From positions 1 to 48,850 of the forward strand of contig JAJFVE010000176.1 in the NCBI GenBank assembly GCA_021371965.1: a DNA stretch of 48,850 bases, in the 5' to 3' direction. A program made the position numbers and the translations under genes. The notes beneath the pieces were generated by a model. That model was not told the origin of the DNA. It saw nothing but the letters and a program-made list of their open reading frames with translations, and did not search any database. Shown piece by piece: positions 15,682-23,395 of the stretch. Numbering within the stretch: the first letter of the stretch is position 1; every line of letters begins with the position of its first letter. The stretch is from Planctomycetaceae bacterium. GTDB lineage: Bacteria; Planctomycetota; Phycisphaerae; SM23-33.

Positions 15682-18459
15682 ATGAACGTCGATGCGTTTC
15701 TTGATGATCTTCGCCGCGGCAAGGACTACGCCGATCAGATCGCGTATGTCCGCACGGTCGAAGCGCGCGCGGCCGTTTACGCCCGGCCCGCCAGGCCGCT
15801 GCCGCCAGAAATTGCGGACATGCTCAAGGCTCGCGGCATCGAGCAGCTCTACAGCCACCAGGCCGCGGCGATCGACAAGCTCGCGGAAGGACATAATGTG
15901 GTTGTGGTTTCCGCCACGGCCGGGGGCAAGAGCCTCTGCTATCAGCTCCCGCTGCTGCAAACGCTGCTGGCCGATCCGCAGTCTACCGCCCTGCTGCTGT
16001 TTCCGACCAAGGCCCTGGCGCAGGACCAGCTCCGCTCGCTCAATGCGGCCATGACCGGCGCGGGTATCGGCGCTCTGGCCGGCGTGTACGACGGCGACAC
16101 GCCCGCGTCGCTTCGCCGCCGCCTGCGCGACGGGGCCAGCGTCATCCTCACCAACCCCGACATGTTGCACGCGGCCATCATGCCCCAGCACGGGCGCTGG
16201 CAGCGGTTCCTGGCGAACCTGCGCCTGGTGGTGCTCGACGAGCTGCACGTCTACACCGGCCTGCTGGGCTCGAACGTCGCCAACCTGATGCGGCGCTTCC
16301 ACCGCGTGTGCGGGCACTATGGCAGCTGCCCGCAGATGGTCGCGTGTTCGGCCACGGTGGCCAACCCGCTCGAACTCGCCCAGCGTCTGACGGGGCGGCC
16401 GTTCGAGCTGGTCGATAATGACGGCAGCCCGCGCGGGCGGCGCACGTACGTGTTCTGGAACCCGCCGCGCCTGCGCGACACGCCGTGGCGCAGCCGCCGC
16501 AGCGCCAACGTCGAGGCGCACAGCCTCATGGCCGAACTCATCCGCCGCGGCCACGGAACGATCACGTTCTCCAAGGCCAAGATGACGGCCGAGATGATCC
16601 ACCGCTACGTCTGCGAAAACCTGCAGGCCAGCGACCCGGCCCTCGTGAAGAAGGTCACGCCGTATCGCGGCGGGTACGAACCCAGCCAGCGCCGCGAGAT
16701 CGAGAAGCGCCTCTTCGCCGGCGAGTTGCTGGGCGTCTCGGCCACGCGGGCGCTCGAGCTGGGCATCGACGTCGGCAGCCTTGAGGCCGCCATTATCGTG
16801 GGCTACCCCGGCACGCGCGTAAGCTTCTTCCAACAGACCGGACGCGCCGGTCGCAATGGGCGCGACACGCTGATCATCCTGGTCGGCCTCGACACGTCCG
16901 TCAACCAGTACATCCTGGGCCATCCCGAGTACCTCTTCGGCCGCGCGGTCGAAGAGGCCGTGATCGACCCGGACAATCCGTTCATCGTCACCGGCCATCT
17001 GCGCTGCGCGACGCACGAGCTGCCGCTGGAAGATTCGCAGCGGTTCGGGCCTGATGCAGACCTGGCGCTTTCAGTGCTGGCCGAAAATGGCAAAGTGCGC
17101 CGCATCGACGGGCAGTGGTATCACGCCGCCGGCGAGACGCCCCAGCACGAGATTTCGCTGCGCGACTGCGTCGACGCCAACGTGCTGATCCAGGACGCCG
17201 ACACCGGCGCCGCGATGGGCGAGGTCAACCGCTTCGACGCGCCGCCAATCTTGCACCCCGGGGCGATCTACATGCACCTGGGCCAGACGTACCGCGTGAC
17301 CGATCTGGACCTCGACCGCAACGTTGCGACCGTCAAGGCCGTCGAGGTCGACTACTACACCGACCCCCACGGCGGCACCGACGTGCATCACGTCGATCAG
17401 CCGCTGCGCGAAAAGCCCTTCGGCGGGGGCAAGGCGTTCTGGGGCGAGGTCACGGCGTATTTCAACACATACGCCTACGACAAGGTGCACTTCTACACCC
17501 TCGACGCCGTCTCGACGCACCGGCTCGATCTGCCGACCTTCACGTTGGAGACCACCGCCCTATGGCTCGTGCCGCCGGAGCAGTTGATGGCCGACGTGCT
17601 GGCCCGCGGGATCGACCACAGCGGGCTGATGGGCATCGGCTACGCCACGCGCATGCTGCTGCCGCTGCTGGTTACGTGCGACACGCTGGACTTCTCGCAC
17701 TCGATCGGCGCGGTTAACGCCCCGTGGAACAGCATCTTCATCTACGAGCGATACCCGCGCGGGCTGGGGTTCACGCAGAAAGCCTTCGAGCGCCTGGGCG
17801 AGCTCATGCCGGCCGTGCTGGCCAACATCAAGGCCTGCGACTGCGACGACGGCTGCCCGTGCTGCGTGGGCAAGCCGCTGCGCCAGGATGCCACGTGGTA
17901 CTACGACCGTCACGAGGCGTTCATCCCATCCAAGCGATCCGCCATCGCGATTCTCGAGGGCACCCTCGCCGGCGGCGCACTCAATGCTCCGGCCGTCGAC
18001 GAATTGATCGAGAGCGACGAGGCCCGCCGCACGCGGCTGGAGCGCATGCTGCGCCGCCGTCTGGAACAGATGCGCAAACCCATCATGTTCCACCCCATCG
18101 AGCCGGTCATCAAGACGGAGATCCCTGCACCAACGCCTTCGGCCAAACTCAAAGGTGCCGACACTGCCGCCCGCCGTCTGCACCGCAAGGACCTCACGCG
18201 CGAGCTTCGCAAGCGCCTGGCCAACAAGATCGTGACCGACCAGTTCGACGCGATGACCGCAAAAGTCTCGCCGCCGCAGAAGGTCGTCAAGGCGCACCAT
18301 CCGCCGGCCGGGTACCCCGGCCGCCCCGACGTAACCGCCGAGTCGGCCGATCAGATTCTGCCCGCTGCCGCGCCCGCGCCGCCGGCGCCGCCTAAAAAGC
18401 CCATCATTTTGGGCAATCCCCTCGCCGCGGCCGCGAGGAGAAAGAAACATAAAGGCTGA
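15682..18459 (+). CDS. mrfA: DExH-box helicase of the YprA/MrfA family, copy 1 (DUF1998 zinc-binding C-terminus)
   Basis: 925 aa from ATG 15682. The SF2 motifs run in order: Q-like LYSHQ, Walker A ATAGGKS (78-84, Gly where Ser is usual), PTKALAQDQLRSL, TNPDMLHAAIMP, DELH near 187, ACSATVANP, then the second RecA domain with ATRALELGIDVG and QQTGRAGRNGRD. A four-cysteine site CDCDDGCPCCVG near residue 720 is the DUF1998 zinc motif of MrfA. An extra 130-residue Pro/Lys-rich tail follows the zinc site and is absent from copy 2. The family unwinds DNA in nucleotide excision repair of mitomycin C damage in Bacillus. The gene sits 3 nt before copy 2, clearly one operon. Confidence 0.88.
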   Translation: MNVDAFLDDLRRGKDYADQIAYVRTVEARAAVYARPARPLPPEIADMLKARGIEQLYSHQAAAIDKLAEGHNVVVVSATAGGKSLCYQLPLLQTLLADPQSTALLLFPTKALAQDQLRSLNAAMTGAGIGALAGVYDGDTPASLRRRLRDGASVILTNPDMLHAAIMPQHGRWQRFLANLRLVVLDELHVYTGLLGSNVANLMRRFHRVCGHYGSCPQMVACSATVANPLELAQRLTGRPFELVDNDGSPRGRRTYVFWNPPRLRDTPWRSRRSANVEAHSLMAELIRRGHGTITFSKAKMTAEMIHRYVCENLQASDPALVKKVTPYRGGYEPSQRREIEKRLFAGELLGVSATRALELGIDVGSLEAAIIVGYPGTRVSFFQQTGRAGRNGRDTLIILVGLDTSVNQYILGHPEYLFGRAVEEAVIDPDNPFIVTGHLRCATHELPLEDSQRFGPDADLALSVLAENGKVRRIDGQWYHAAGETPQHEISLRDCVDANVLIQDADTGAAMGEVNRFDAPPILHPGAIYMHLGQTYRVTDLDLDRNVATVKAVEVDYYTDPHGGTDVHHVDQPLREKPFGGGKAFWGEVTAYFNTYAYDKVHFYTLDAVSTHRLDLPTFTLETTALWLVPPEQLMADVLARGIDHSGLMGIGYATRMLLPLLVTCDTLDFSHSIGAVNAPWNSIFIYERYPRGLGFTQKAFERLGELMPAVLANIKACDCDDGCPCCVGKPLRQDATWYYDRHEAFIPSKRSAIAILEGTLAGGALNAPAVDELIESDEARRTRLERMLRRRLEQMRKPIMFHPIEPVIKTEIPAPTPSAKLKGADTAARRLHRKDLTRELRKRLANKIVTDQFDAMTAKVSPPQKVVKAHHPPAGYPGRPDVTAESADQILPAAAPAPPAPPKKPIILGNPLAAAARRKKHKG

Positions 18460-18462
18460 ACC

Positions 18463-20847
18463 ATGGACGCCCATACATTCATAGAGCGGATCAAGAAGTC
18501 GGAGTTCTTTGACTGGCAGATCGCGCACGTCGAGGCCTTGCCGCCTCGGCCGGCGCGGTTCGCCGACATCGCCGGCGGGCTGGCGCCGCCGGTGCAGGCG
18601 GCGCTGACAGCCGCGGGGATCGACCGGTTGTACGCTCACCAGGCGCAGGCGATCTCGCTGGTGCGCGAGGGTCGCAGCGTCGTGATCGTCACCGGCACAG
18701 CCAGCGGCAAGACGCTGTGCTACAACATCCCGGTGGTCGAGGCCATCGCAGAAAATCCGCTGACGACGGCGCTATATGTCTATCCGACCAAGGCTCTGAC
18801 GCAGGACCAGCTCCGCTCGCTGGGGATGTTCCAGGGCGCCGGCGGCGTGCCCCTGATGTGCGGCACGTACGACGGCGACACGCCGGCGACGCTCCGCCGC
18901 AAGCTGCGCGACTCGGGCAACATCGTGCTGACCAACCCCGACATGCTGCACCAGGGCATCCTGCCCCATCACGCGCGGTGGAACCGGTTCTTCGCGCACC
19001 TCAAGTACATCGTGCTCGACGAGGTGCACGCCTACCGCGGGGTGTTCGGTTCGCACCTGGCCAACGTGCTGCGGCGGCTGCAGCGAATCTGCGAGCACCA
19101 CGGGGCGCATCCGCAGTTCATCTGCTGCTCGGCGACGATCGCCAACCCCGCCGAGCACGCCGGGCGCATCTGCGGGCGGGCGATGGACCTGGTCGACCGC
19201 GACGGGTCCCCGCGCGGGCCCAAGCGCTTCGTGCTGTGGAACCCGCCGCCGCTGGAGACGGCCGCCCGCGGTCAGGCCGACAGTTGGCGCGTCGGCGGCG
19301 ACCGCAAGAGCCCCCTGTGGGAAGCGGTGCATCTGATGACGGCTCTCGTGAGCCACGGCGTGCAGACGATCACCTTCGCCCGCACGCGGCTGCAGACCGA
19401 GCTGATCTTCAAGAACTGCCGCGACCTGCTCCGCGGCCGCAGCCCGCGCCTGGCCAAGGCCGTCCACGCCTATCGTGGCGGGTATCTGCCCGAGGAGCGG
19501 CGCGAGATCGAACGCAAGCTCGTGTCGCGCGAGATCCTCGGCGTGGCCAGCACCAACGCCCTCGAGCTGGGGATCGACATCGGCAGCCTCGACGCGTGCA
19601 TCCTCTCGGGCTACCCCGGCACCATCGCCAGCCTGTGGCAGCAGGCCGGCCGCGCCGGGCGCGGCAGCGACGAGTCGCTGATTTTCCTGGTGGCCCACAA
19701 CGCCCCGGTCGACCAGTACCTGATGATGCACAGCGACTACATCTTCCGCAAAAGCCCCGAGCAGGCCGTCATCGACGCCGACAATCCGCACATTACCATC
19801 GACCACCTTAAATGCGCCGCCTTTGAATTGCCCATCCCCGACGATCAGATCGGACGCTTCGGCCCGTACTCGCAGGTGATCCTGGAGCTGCTGGAAGAGC
19901 AGGGGCATCTCAAGCACATTGACGGCCGCTGGTACTGGGCCAGCACCGACTACCCCGCCGCGGCGACAAACCTGCGCAACATTTCCGGCTGCGTGTACAC
20001 GATCCAGGTCGAGCCCGAGGGGCGCGTCATCGGTACGCTCGATGAGATCAGCGCTCTGAGCCAACTGCACGATCACGCGGTGTACCTGCATGCGGCCGAG
20101 ACGTATTTCGTCAATGAACTGGACATCGAGCAGAAGATCGCCCGCGTGGAGAAGCGCGAGCTGGACTATTACACCCAGGCGGTGACGGCCTCGCAGATCC
20201 GCATCGACGAGGTCGAGCTTCAGGAGCCCTGGCGCGGCGGCGGCAAGAAGGGTTACGGCGATGTGACGGTCACGACGACGATTCCGATGTTCAAGAAGAT
20301 CCGCTTTCAGTCGCGCGACAGCCTGGGCTTCGAGCAGCTCGAACTGCCGCCCCAGACGCTCGAAACCGTCGCGATGTGGGTCTGCCCGTCGCCTGAGGCG
20401 CTGCAGGCGCTGCAGCAGGCCGGCATGGTCCCCGGCGAGGCGCTGATCGGCATCGCCAACGTGCTGGTCGAAGTGGCGCCCATCTTCGTCATGTGCGACA
20501 CCACCGACATCGGCGCCGTCGCCGACTCTGCACCGCTGGGCTGCGAGGCCTTGTTCGTACACGACCGCTATCCCGGCGGGATGGGCTTCGCCAAGAAGTG
20601 TCTCGAGTCGATCGACCAGATCATGCAGACCTGTTATGCCGTGATCAAAGAATGCTCCTGCCCCGACGGCTGCCCCTCGTGCGTCGGCTCAGCCGTGCCG
20701 CCCTTTGCCGCCAGCGACCTGGATAGCTCCACCCGCGGCCGCATCCCCAACAAGGCCGCGGCCAAGTTACTGCTGGAAGTGATGCTCGGGGAGAATTTCA
20801 CCGCAGAGGTCGCAAAGGACGCAGAGGGGAAAAATGACGGGGGCTAA
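18463..20847 (+). CDS. DExH-box helicase of the YprA/MrfA family, copy 2
   Basis: 794 aa. It is collinear with copy 1 from residue 1 (LYAHQAQAI, Walker A GTASGKT at 78-84, PTKALTQDQLRSL, DEVH, CCSATIANP, STNALELGIDIG, QQAGRAGRGSDE) and ends soon after the four-cysteine zinc motif CSCPDGCPSCVG near residue 730. The two copies have clearly diverged, for example in Walker A and the spacing before the second RecA domain, so the duplication is old. The last residues (FTAEVAKDAEGKNDGG) are encoded by one arm of a CGCAGAG repeat, not by family sequence. Two helicases with one nuclease may form a hetero-oligomer or act on different lesions; that is inference. Confidence 0.87.
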   Translation: MDAHTFIERIKKSEFFDWQIAHVEALPPRPARFADIAGGLAPPVQAALTAAGIDRLYAHQAQAISLVREGRSVVIVTGTASGKTLCYNIPVVEAIAENPLTTALYVYPTKALTQDQLRSLGMFQGAGGVPLMCGTYDGDTPATLRRKLRDSGNIVLTNPDMLHQGILPHHARWNRFFAHLKYIVLDEVHAYRGVFGSHLANVLRRLQRICEHHGAHPQFICCSATIANPAEHAGRICGRAMDLVDRDGSPRGPKRFVLWNPPPLETAARGQADSWRVGGDRKSPLWEAVHLMTALVSHGVQTITFARTRLQTELIFKNCRDLLRGRSPRLAKAVHAYRGGYLPEERREIERKLVSREILGVASTNALELGIDIGSLDACILSGYPGTIASLWQQAGRAGRGSDESLIFLVAHNAPVDQYLMMHSDYIFRKSPEQAVIDADNPHITIDHLKCAAFELPIPDDQIGRFGPYSQVILELLEEQGHLKHIDGRWYWASTDYPAAATNLRNISGCVYTIQVEPEGRVIGTLDEISALSQLHDHAVYLHAAETYFVNELDIEQKIARVEKRELDYYTQAVTASQIRIDEVELQEPWRGGGKKGYGDVTVTTTIPMFKKIRFQSRDSLGFEQLELPPQTLETVAMWVCPSPEALQALQQAGMVPGEALIGIANVLVEVAPIFVMCDTTDIGAVADSAPLGCEALFVHDRYPGGMGFAKKCLESIDQIMQTCYAVIKECSCPDGCPSCVGSAVPPFAASDLDSSTRGRIPNKAAAKLLLEVMLGENFTAEVAKDAEGKNDGG
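20798..20826 (+). repeat. CGCAGAG repeat, forward arm
   Basis: A 29-nt element (TCACCGCAGAG...GCAGAG) that encodes the end of the second helicase. Its near-exact reverse complement lies at 20908-20936 and encodes the end of the convergent methyltransferase. The two copies differ at only two positions over these 29 nt. Confidence 0.85.
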
Positions 20848-20895
20848 GAATTGCGAGAGTGTGCCATGGGAGCAGGCTCCACTTGAAATCTTCCA

Positions 20896-22131
20896 TTATC
20901 TCTTCTTCTCTGCGCCCTTTGCGATCTCTGCGGTGAGCTCCTCCCCGATCAGGACCTTCTGCTGATCGCCCAGGCGGTACCAGAAGACCACCAGCGGGCG
21001 GTCGCCCTTGCCGCGGAGGGTTTTCTGCATGCGGTCGGTGTCGACGTGCAGGCCGCGGGGCTTGATCACCACCAACCCGCCACCAAGGGCGTTGATCGCT
21101 TTCTTCACATCCTCGCGCCGCCCGGGCGCTTCCTGCAGGATACGATAGCTTCTCGCCAGCGGCGTGTCGGCGGGGCGGTCGCCGAACAACCATACGACGC
21201 GATGATCGATGCGCCACAGTCCGTGCTGCTGCGCCAGCGTGTCCACCGCGTCGGCGGCGATGACGGCGGCGTCAGGTTCGACCAGGAACGCGCCTAGCGG
21301 TCCGATGCGCTTCGGCGCCTCGACAGCGCCGAGGGTCGCCGCTTGCGGTGCGGCGTCCTTTCCGTACACCACCGTCGCAGACACAAGCTGTTCCCGCGCC
21401 GCCTCGCCCCACCACAGGACAAGTTGCCTGCACGTCCCGCCTTCGCTGACGTATTCGAGGCTCGCGCCCTTCCAGAACCCCAGCGTCTGCCATTCGAGCA
21501 TCGGCGAGAGCTTGATCGCCCCCGCCCGCGTCGTCTCGACGAGCCTGCGCAGAAACGCCGGCGGCGGATCGTAATCTTCCATCTGCACTGCGCGATGGCC
21601 GGTCGCCCGGCGGTCCGGGTCCAGATGCACCACGGCCGCAGGATCGATCTCTACGCTCATTACGTCATCGCGATGAAAAGTGCAGTGCTCGCCCACGCCG
21701 GCGGCAGCGGCGTTGGATTGCGCGCACAGGATGGCCACGTCGCTGCGGTCATATCCGACAACCCGCGCGCCGGCCTGGGCCATGCCGATGGCGTCGCCGC
21801 CGATGCCGCAGCACAGGTCCACGATGGGCGACTCGCCCGCGATGGGCGCCAGCCGCCCGCCCACATACCGCGCCAGGCGGATGCTCGATGCCTGTTGCAG
21901 CAGCGTGTCGGTGGCCAGCAGGTTGTCGGCCAGTTCGGGCGGGAACTTGCCTGACGCCCGCGCGCGGCGGCGCAGCGCCTTGAGCACGACGACGGCCACC
22001 GCCTCGCGCGCGTCGCATCGTTTGCGCAGAGCGCGCTGGGCGGCTAGTTCATCGCCCGGCAGGTCCAGGGCGAGCAACTCCCGCCCCAGCGGGGTCGCGA
22101 GAAACCGCAGTTGTTCGAGGTCCAGGCTCAT
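20896..22131 (-). CDS. THUMP-like domain class I SAM-dependent methyltransferase
   Basis: 411 aa. Motif I of a Rossmann methyltransferase is VDLCCGIGGDAIG (104-116). Motif II is VVGYDRSDVAILCAQSNAAA, and HLDPDRR with GHRAVQMEDYDPPP is the motif IV region. The C-terminal half (FLVEPDAAVIAADAVDTLAQQ, SYRILQEAPGRREDVKKAI, VVIKPRGLHVDTDRMQKTLRGKGDRPLVVFWYRLGD) matches the THUMP-like methyltransferase family. The substrate, RNA or other, is not established in that family. The ATG overlaps the dinB stop (ATGA), so the two are translated together. The tail LTAEIAKGAEKKR comes from a CGCAGAG repeat arm. Confidence 0.8.
   Translation of the reverse strand: MSLDLEQLRFLATPLGRELLALDLPGDELAAQRALRKRCDAREAVAVVVLKALRRRARASGKFPPELADNLLATDTLLQQASSIRLARYVGGRLAPIAGESPIVDLCCGIGGDAIGMAQAGARVVGYDRSDVAILCAQSNAAAAGVGEHCTFHRDDVMSVEIDPAAVVHLDPDRRATGHRAVQMEDYDPPPAFLRRLVETTRAGAIKLSPMLEWQTLGFWKGASLEYVSEGGTCRQLVLWWGEAAREQLVSATVVYGKDAAPQAATLGAVEAPKRIGPLGAFLVEPDAAVIAADAVDTLAQQHGLWRIDHRVVWLFGDRPADTPLARSYRILQEAPGRREDVKKAINALGGGLVVIKPRGLHVDTDRMQKTLRGKGDRPLVVFWYRLGDQQKVLIGEELTAEIAKGAEKKR
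20908..20936 (-). repeat. CGCAGAG repeat, reverse arm
   Basis: This is the inverted partner of 20798-20826, 81 nt away. Together they could fold into a long stem at the end of both convergent transcripts and serve as a bidirectional terminator. Confidence 0.85.
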
Positions 22132-23303
22132 TCGTCGTCCCTCGCTTTGGGTCCGCGGCGCAGGGCGCCGCTGCCGAATCGCCGGGCAATCGTATCCAAC
22201 GCCAGGTCCACCTTGGACTGTTTTTCGCGCTGCGGCTCGACGAAGAGTTTCTGCTGGCTGCCCGCCTTGGGCGACAGGCCCGCCACTCCCGTCCCCAGCA
22301 GTCGCAGCGGACGGAAGTCTTTCGCTGCCCAGGAATCGAGAAGCCTGGTCGCTGCCGCGCGGATCTCGGCCGTCACGTCAGTGGGCTCGTCCATCGTCAG
22401 GCGGCGGGTGAGCGTGGTGAAGTCGCCGTAGCGCAGTTTCAGCGTCACGGTGCGGGCCAGCATGCCGCTGCGTCGCAGGCGGCGGGCGACCGTCTCAACG
22501 TGGCCGAGCATCACGTTGCGCATCTCCTGGCGATCCTGCAGATCCTGGGCGAATGTCATCTCCTGCGAGATGCTCTTGGCCGCACTGTCGGGCGTGACGG
22601 GGCGGTCGTCGATTCCGGCCGCCAGCTCCTGTAGCTCGCGCCCACCCTGGCCAAAGTGCTGCATGAGCAACTCGGGGTCGATGAGTCGCAGTTGGCCGAT
22701 CGTCTTGATGTTCAGCCGCCGCAGCAACTCTCCCTCGAGCGCCGGCCCGATGCCCCAGAGCTTGCGGGCCGGCAGCGGGTCGAGCGTCTGGTGAGTGTTG
22801 CTCTCGGTGATGACGGTGAAGCCGTCGGGCTTGTGCAGGTCGCTGGCGAGTTTGGCCAGGAACTTGTTGGGCGCCACGCCAACGCTGGCCGTCAGGTGCA
22901 GTTCGTCGGCGATGGTTCGCTTGATCGCCTGGCCGATGTCTTCAGCCACCCCGAGCAGCCGGCGGCTACCGGTGACGTCCAGGAACGCTTCGTCGATGCT
23001 GATGGGCTCGACCAGCGGCGTGAAGCGCAGGAAGATCTCGCCAAGCTGCTCGCTGATTTCGGCGTAGCGGGACATGTTGCCGGGCAACACGATCGCGTGC
23101 GGGCAAAGCCGCACCGCCTGGGCCATCGGCATCGCCGAGTGACAGCCGTAGACGCGGGCCTCGTAACTGGCGGTGCTGACCACGCCGCGGGCCTTGGGGT
23201 CCCCGCCGATCAGCAGACACTTGCCGCCCAGCTCCGGATGATCGAGCTTCTCCACAGCCGCGAAGAACTCGTCCATGTCCACATGAATGATCCGCCGGTC
23301 CAT
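22128..23303 (-). CDS. dinB: DNA polymerase IV (Y-family translesion polymerase)
   Basis: 391 aa from ATG 23303. Upstream in-frame codons to 23372 are possible but do not match the family, whose proteins begin near IIHVDMDEFFAAVE. Catalytic acidic residues are D9 and D/E in PISIDEAFLDVTG. Other family blocks are SYEARVYGCHSAMPMAQAVRLCP, TASVGVAPNKFLAKLASDLHKPDG and LWGIGPALEGELLRRL (HhH). The SQQKLFVE segment near the end looks like a beta-clamp binding motif. The enzyme bypasses template lesions at replication forks. It lies in an operon with the THUMP-like methyltransferase and faces the exonuclease-helicase operon. Confidence 0.95.
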   Translation of the reverse strand: MDRRIIHVDMDEFFAAVEKLDHPELGGKCLLIGGDPKARGVVSTASYEARVYGCHSAMPMAQAVRLCPHAIVLPGNMSRYAEISEQLGEIFLRFTPLVEPISIDEAFLDVTGSRRLLGVAEDIGQAIKRTIADELHLTASVGVAPNKFLAKLASDLHKPDGFTVITESNTHQTLDPLPARKLWGIGPALEGELLRRLNIKTIGQLRLIDPELLMQHFGQGGRELQELAAGIDDRPVTPDSAAKSISQEMTFAQDLQDRQEMRNVMLGHVETVARRLRRSGMLARTVTLKLRYGDFTTLTRRLTMDEPTDVTAEIRAAATRLLDSWAAKDFRPLRLLGTGVAGLSPKAGSQQKLFVEPQREKQSKVDLALDTIARRFGSGALRRGPKARDDE

Positions 23304-23315
23304 AGTCACAGCATA
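23304..23315 (-). promoter_or_regulatory. Candidate leaderless -10 element of dinB
   Basis: TATGCT on the minus strand (23310-23315) ends 6 nt before ATG 23303, and no Shine-Dalgarno is present. No convincing -35 is seen. A perfect GC hairpin, CGCCGC-AA-GCGGCG, lies just upstream. No LexA-box-like sequence was recognised. Confidence 0.35.
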
Positions 23316-23340
23316 CCGCGCCGCTTGCGGCGTAGCATCT

Positions 23341-23395
23341 TTGCCCAAATCGTCCTTCTCTGATATAGTCACCTCATCCTCAGGAAGGACCTGCC
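23341..23395 (+). promoter_or_regulatory. Promoter and Shine-Dalgarno of the sialate O-acetylesterase gene
   Basis: TTGCCC (23341-23346), 17 nt, TATAGT (23364-23369), with AGGAAGG ending 7 nt before ATG 23396. This is a conventional leadered promoter. Confidence 0.5.

Noticed and set aside
20798..20936. CRISPR-like repeats or a transposon end pair
   Set aside because: There are only two inverted copies, with no regular spacers, target duplication or transposase. They are better described as a dispersed short repeat.
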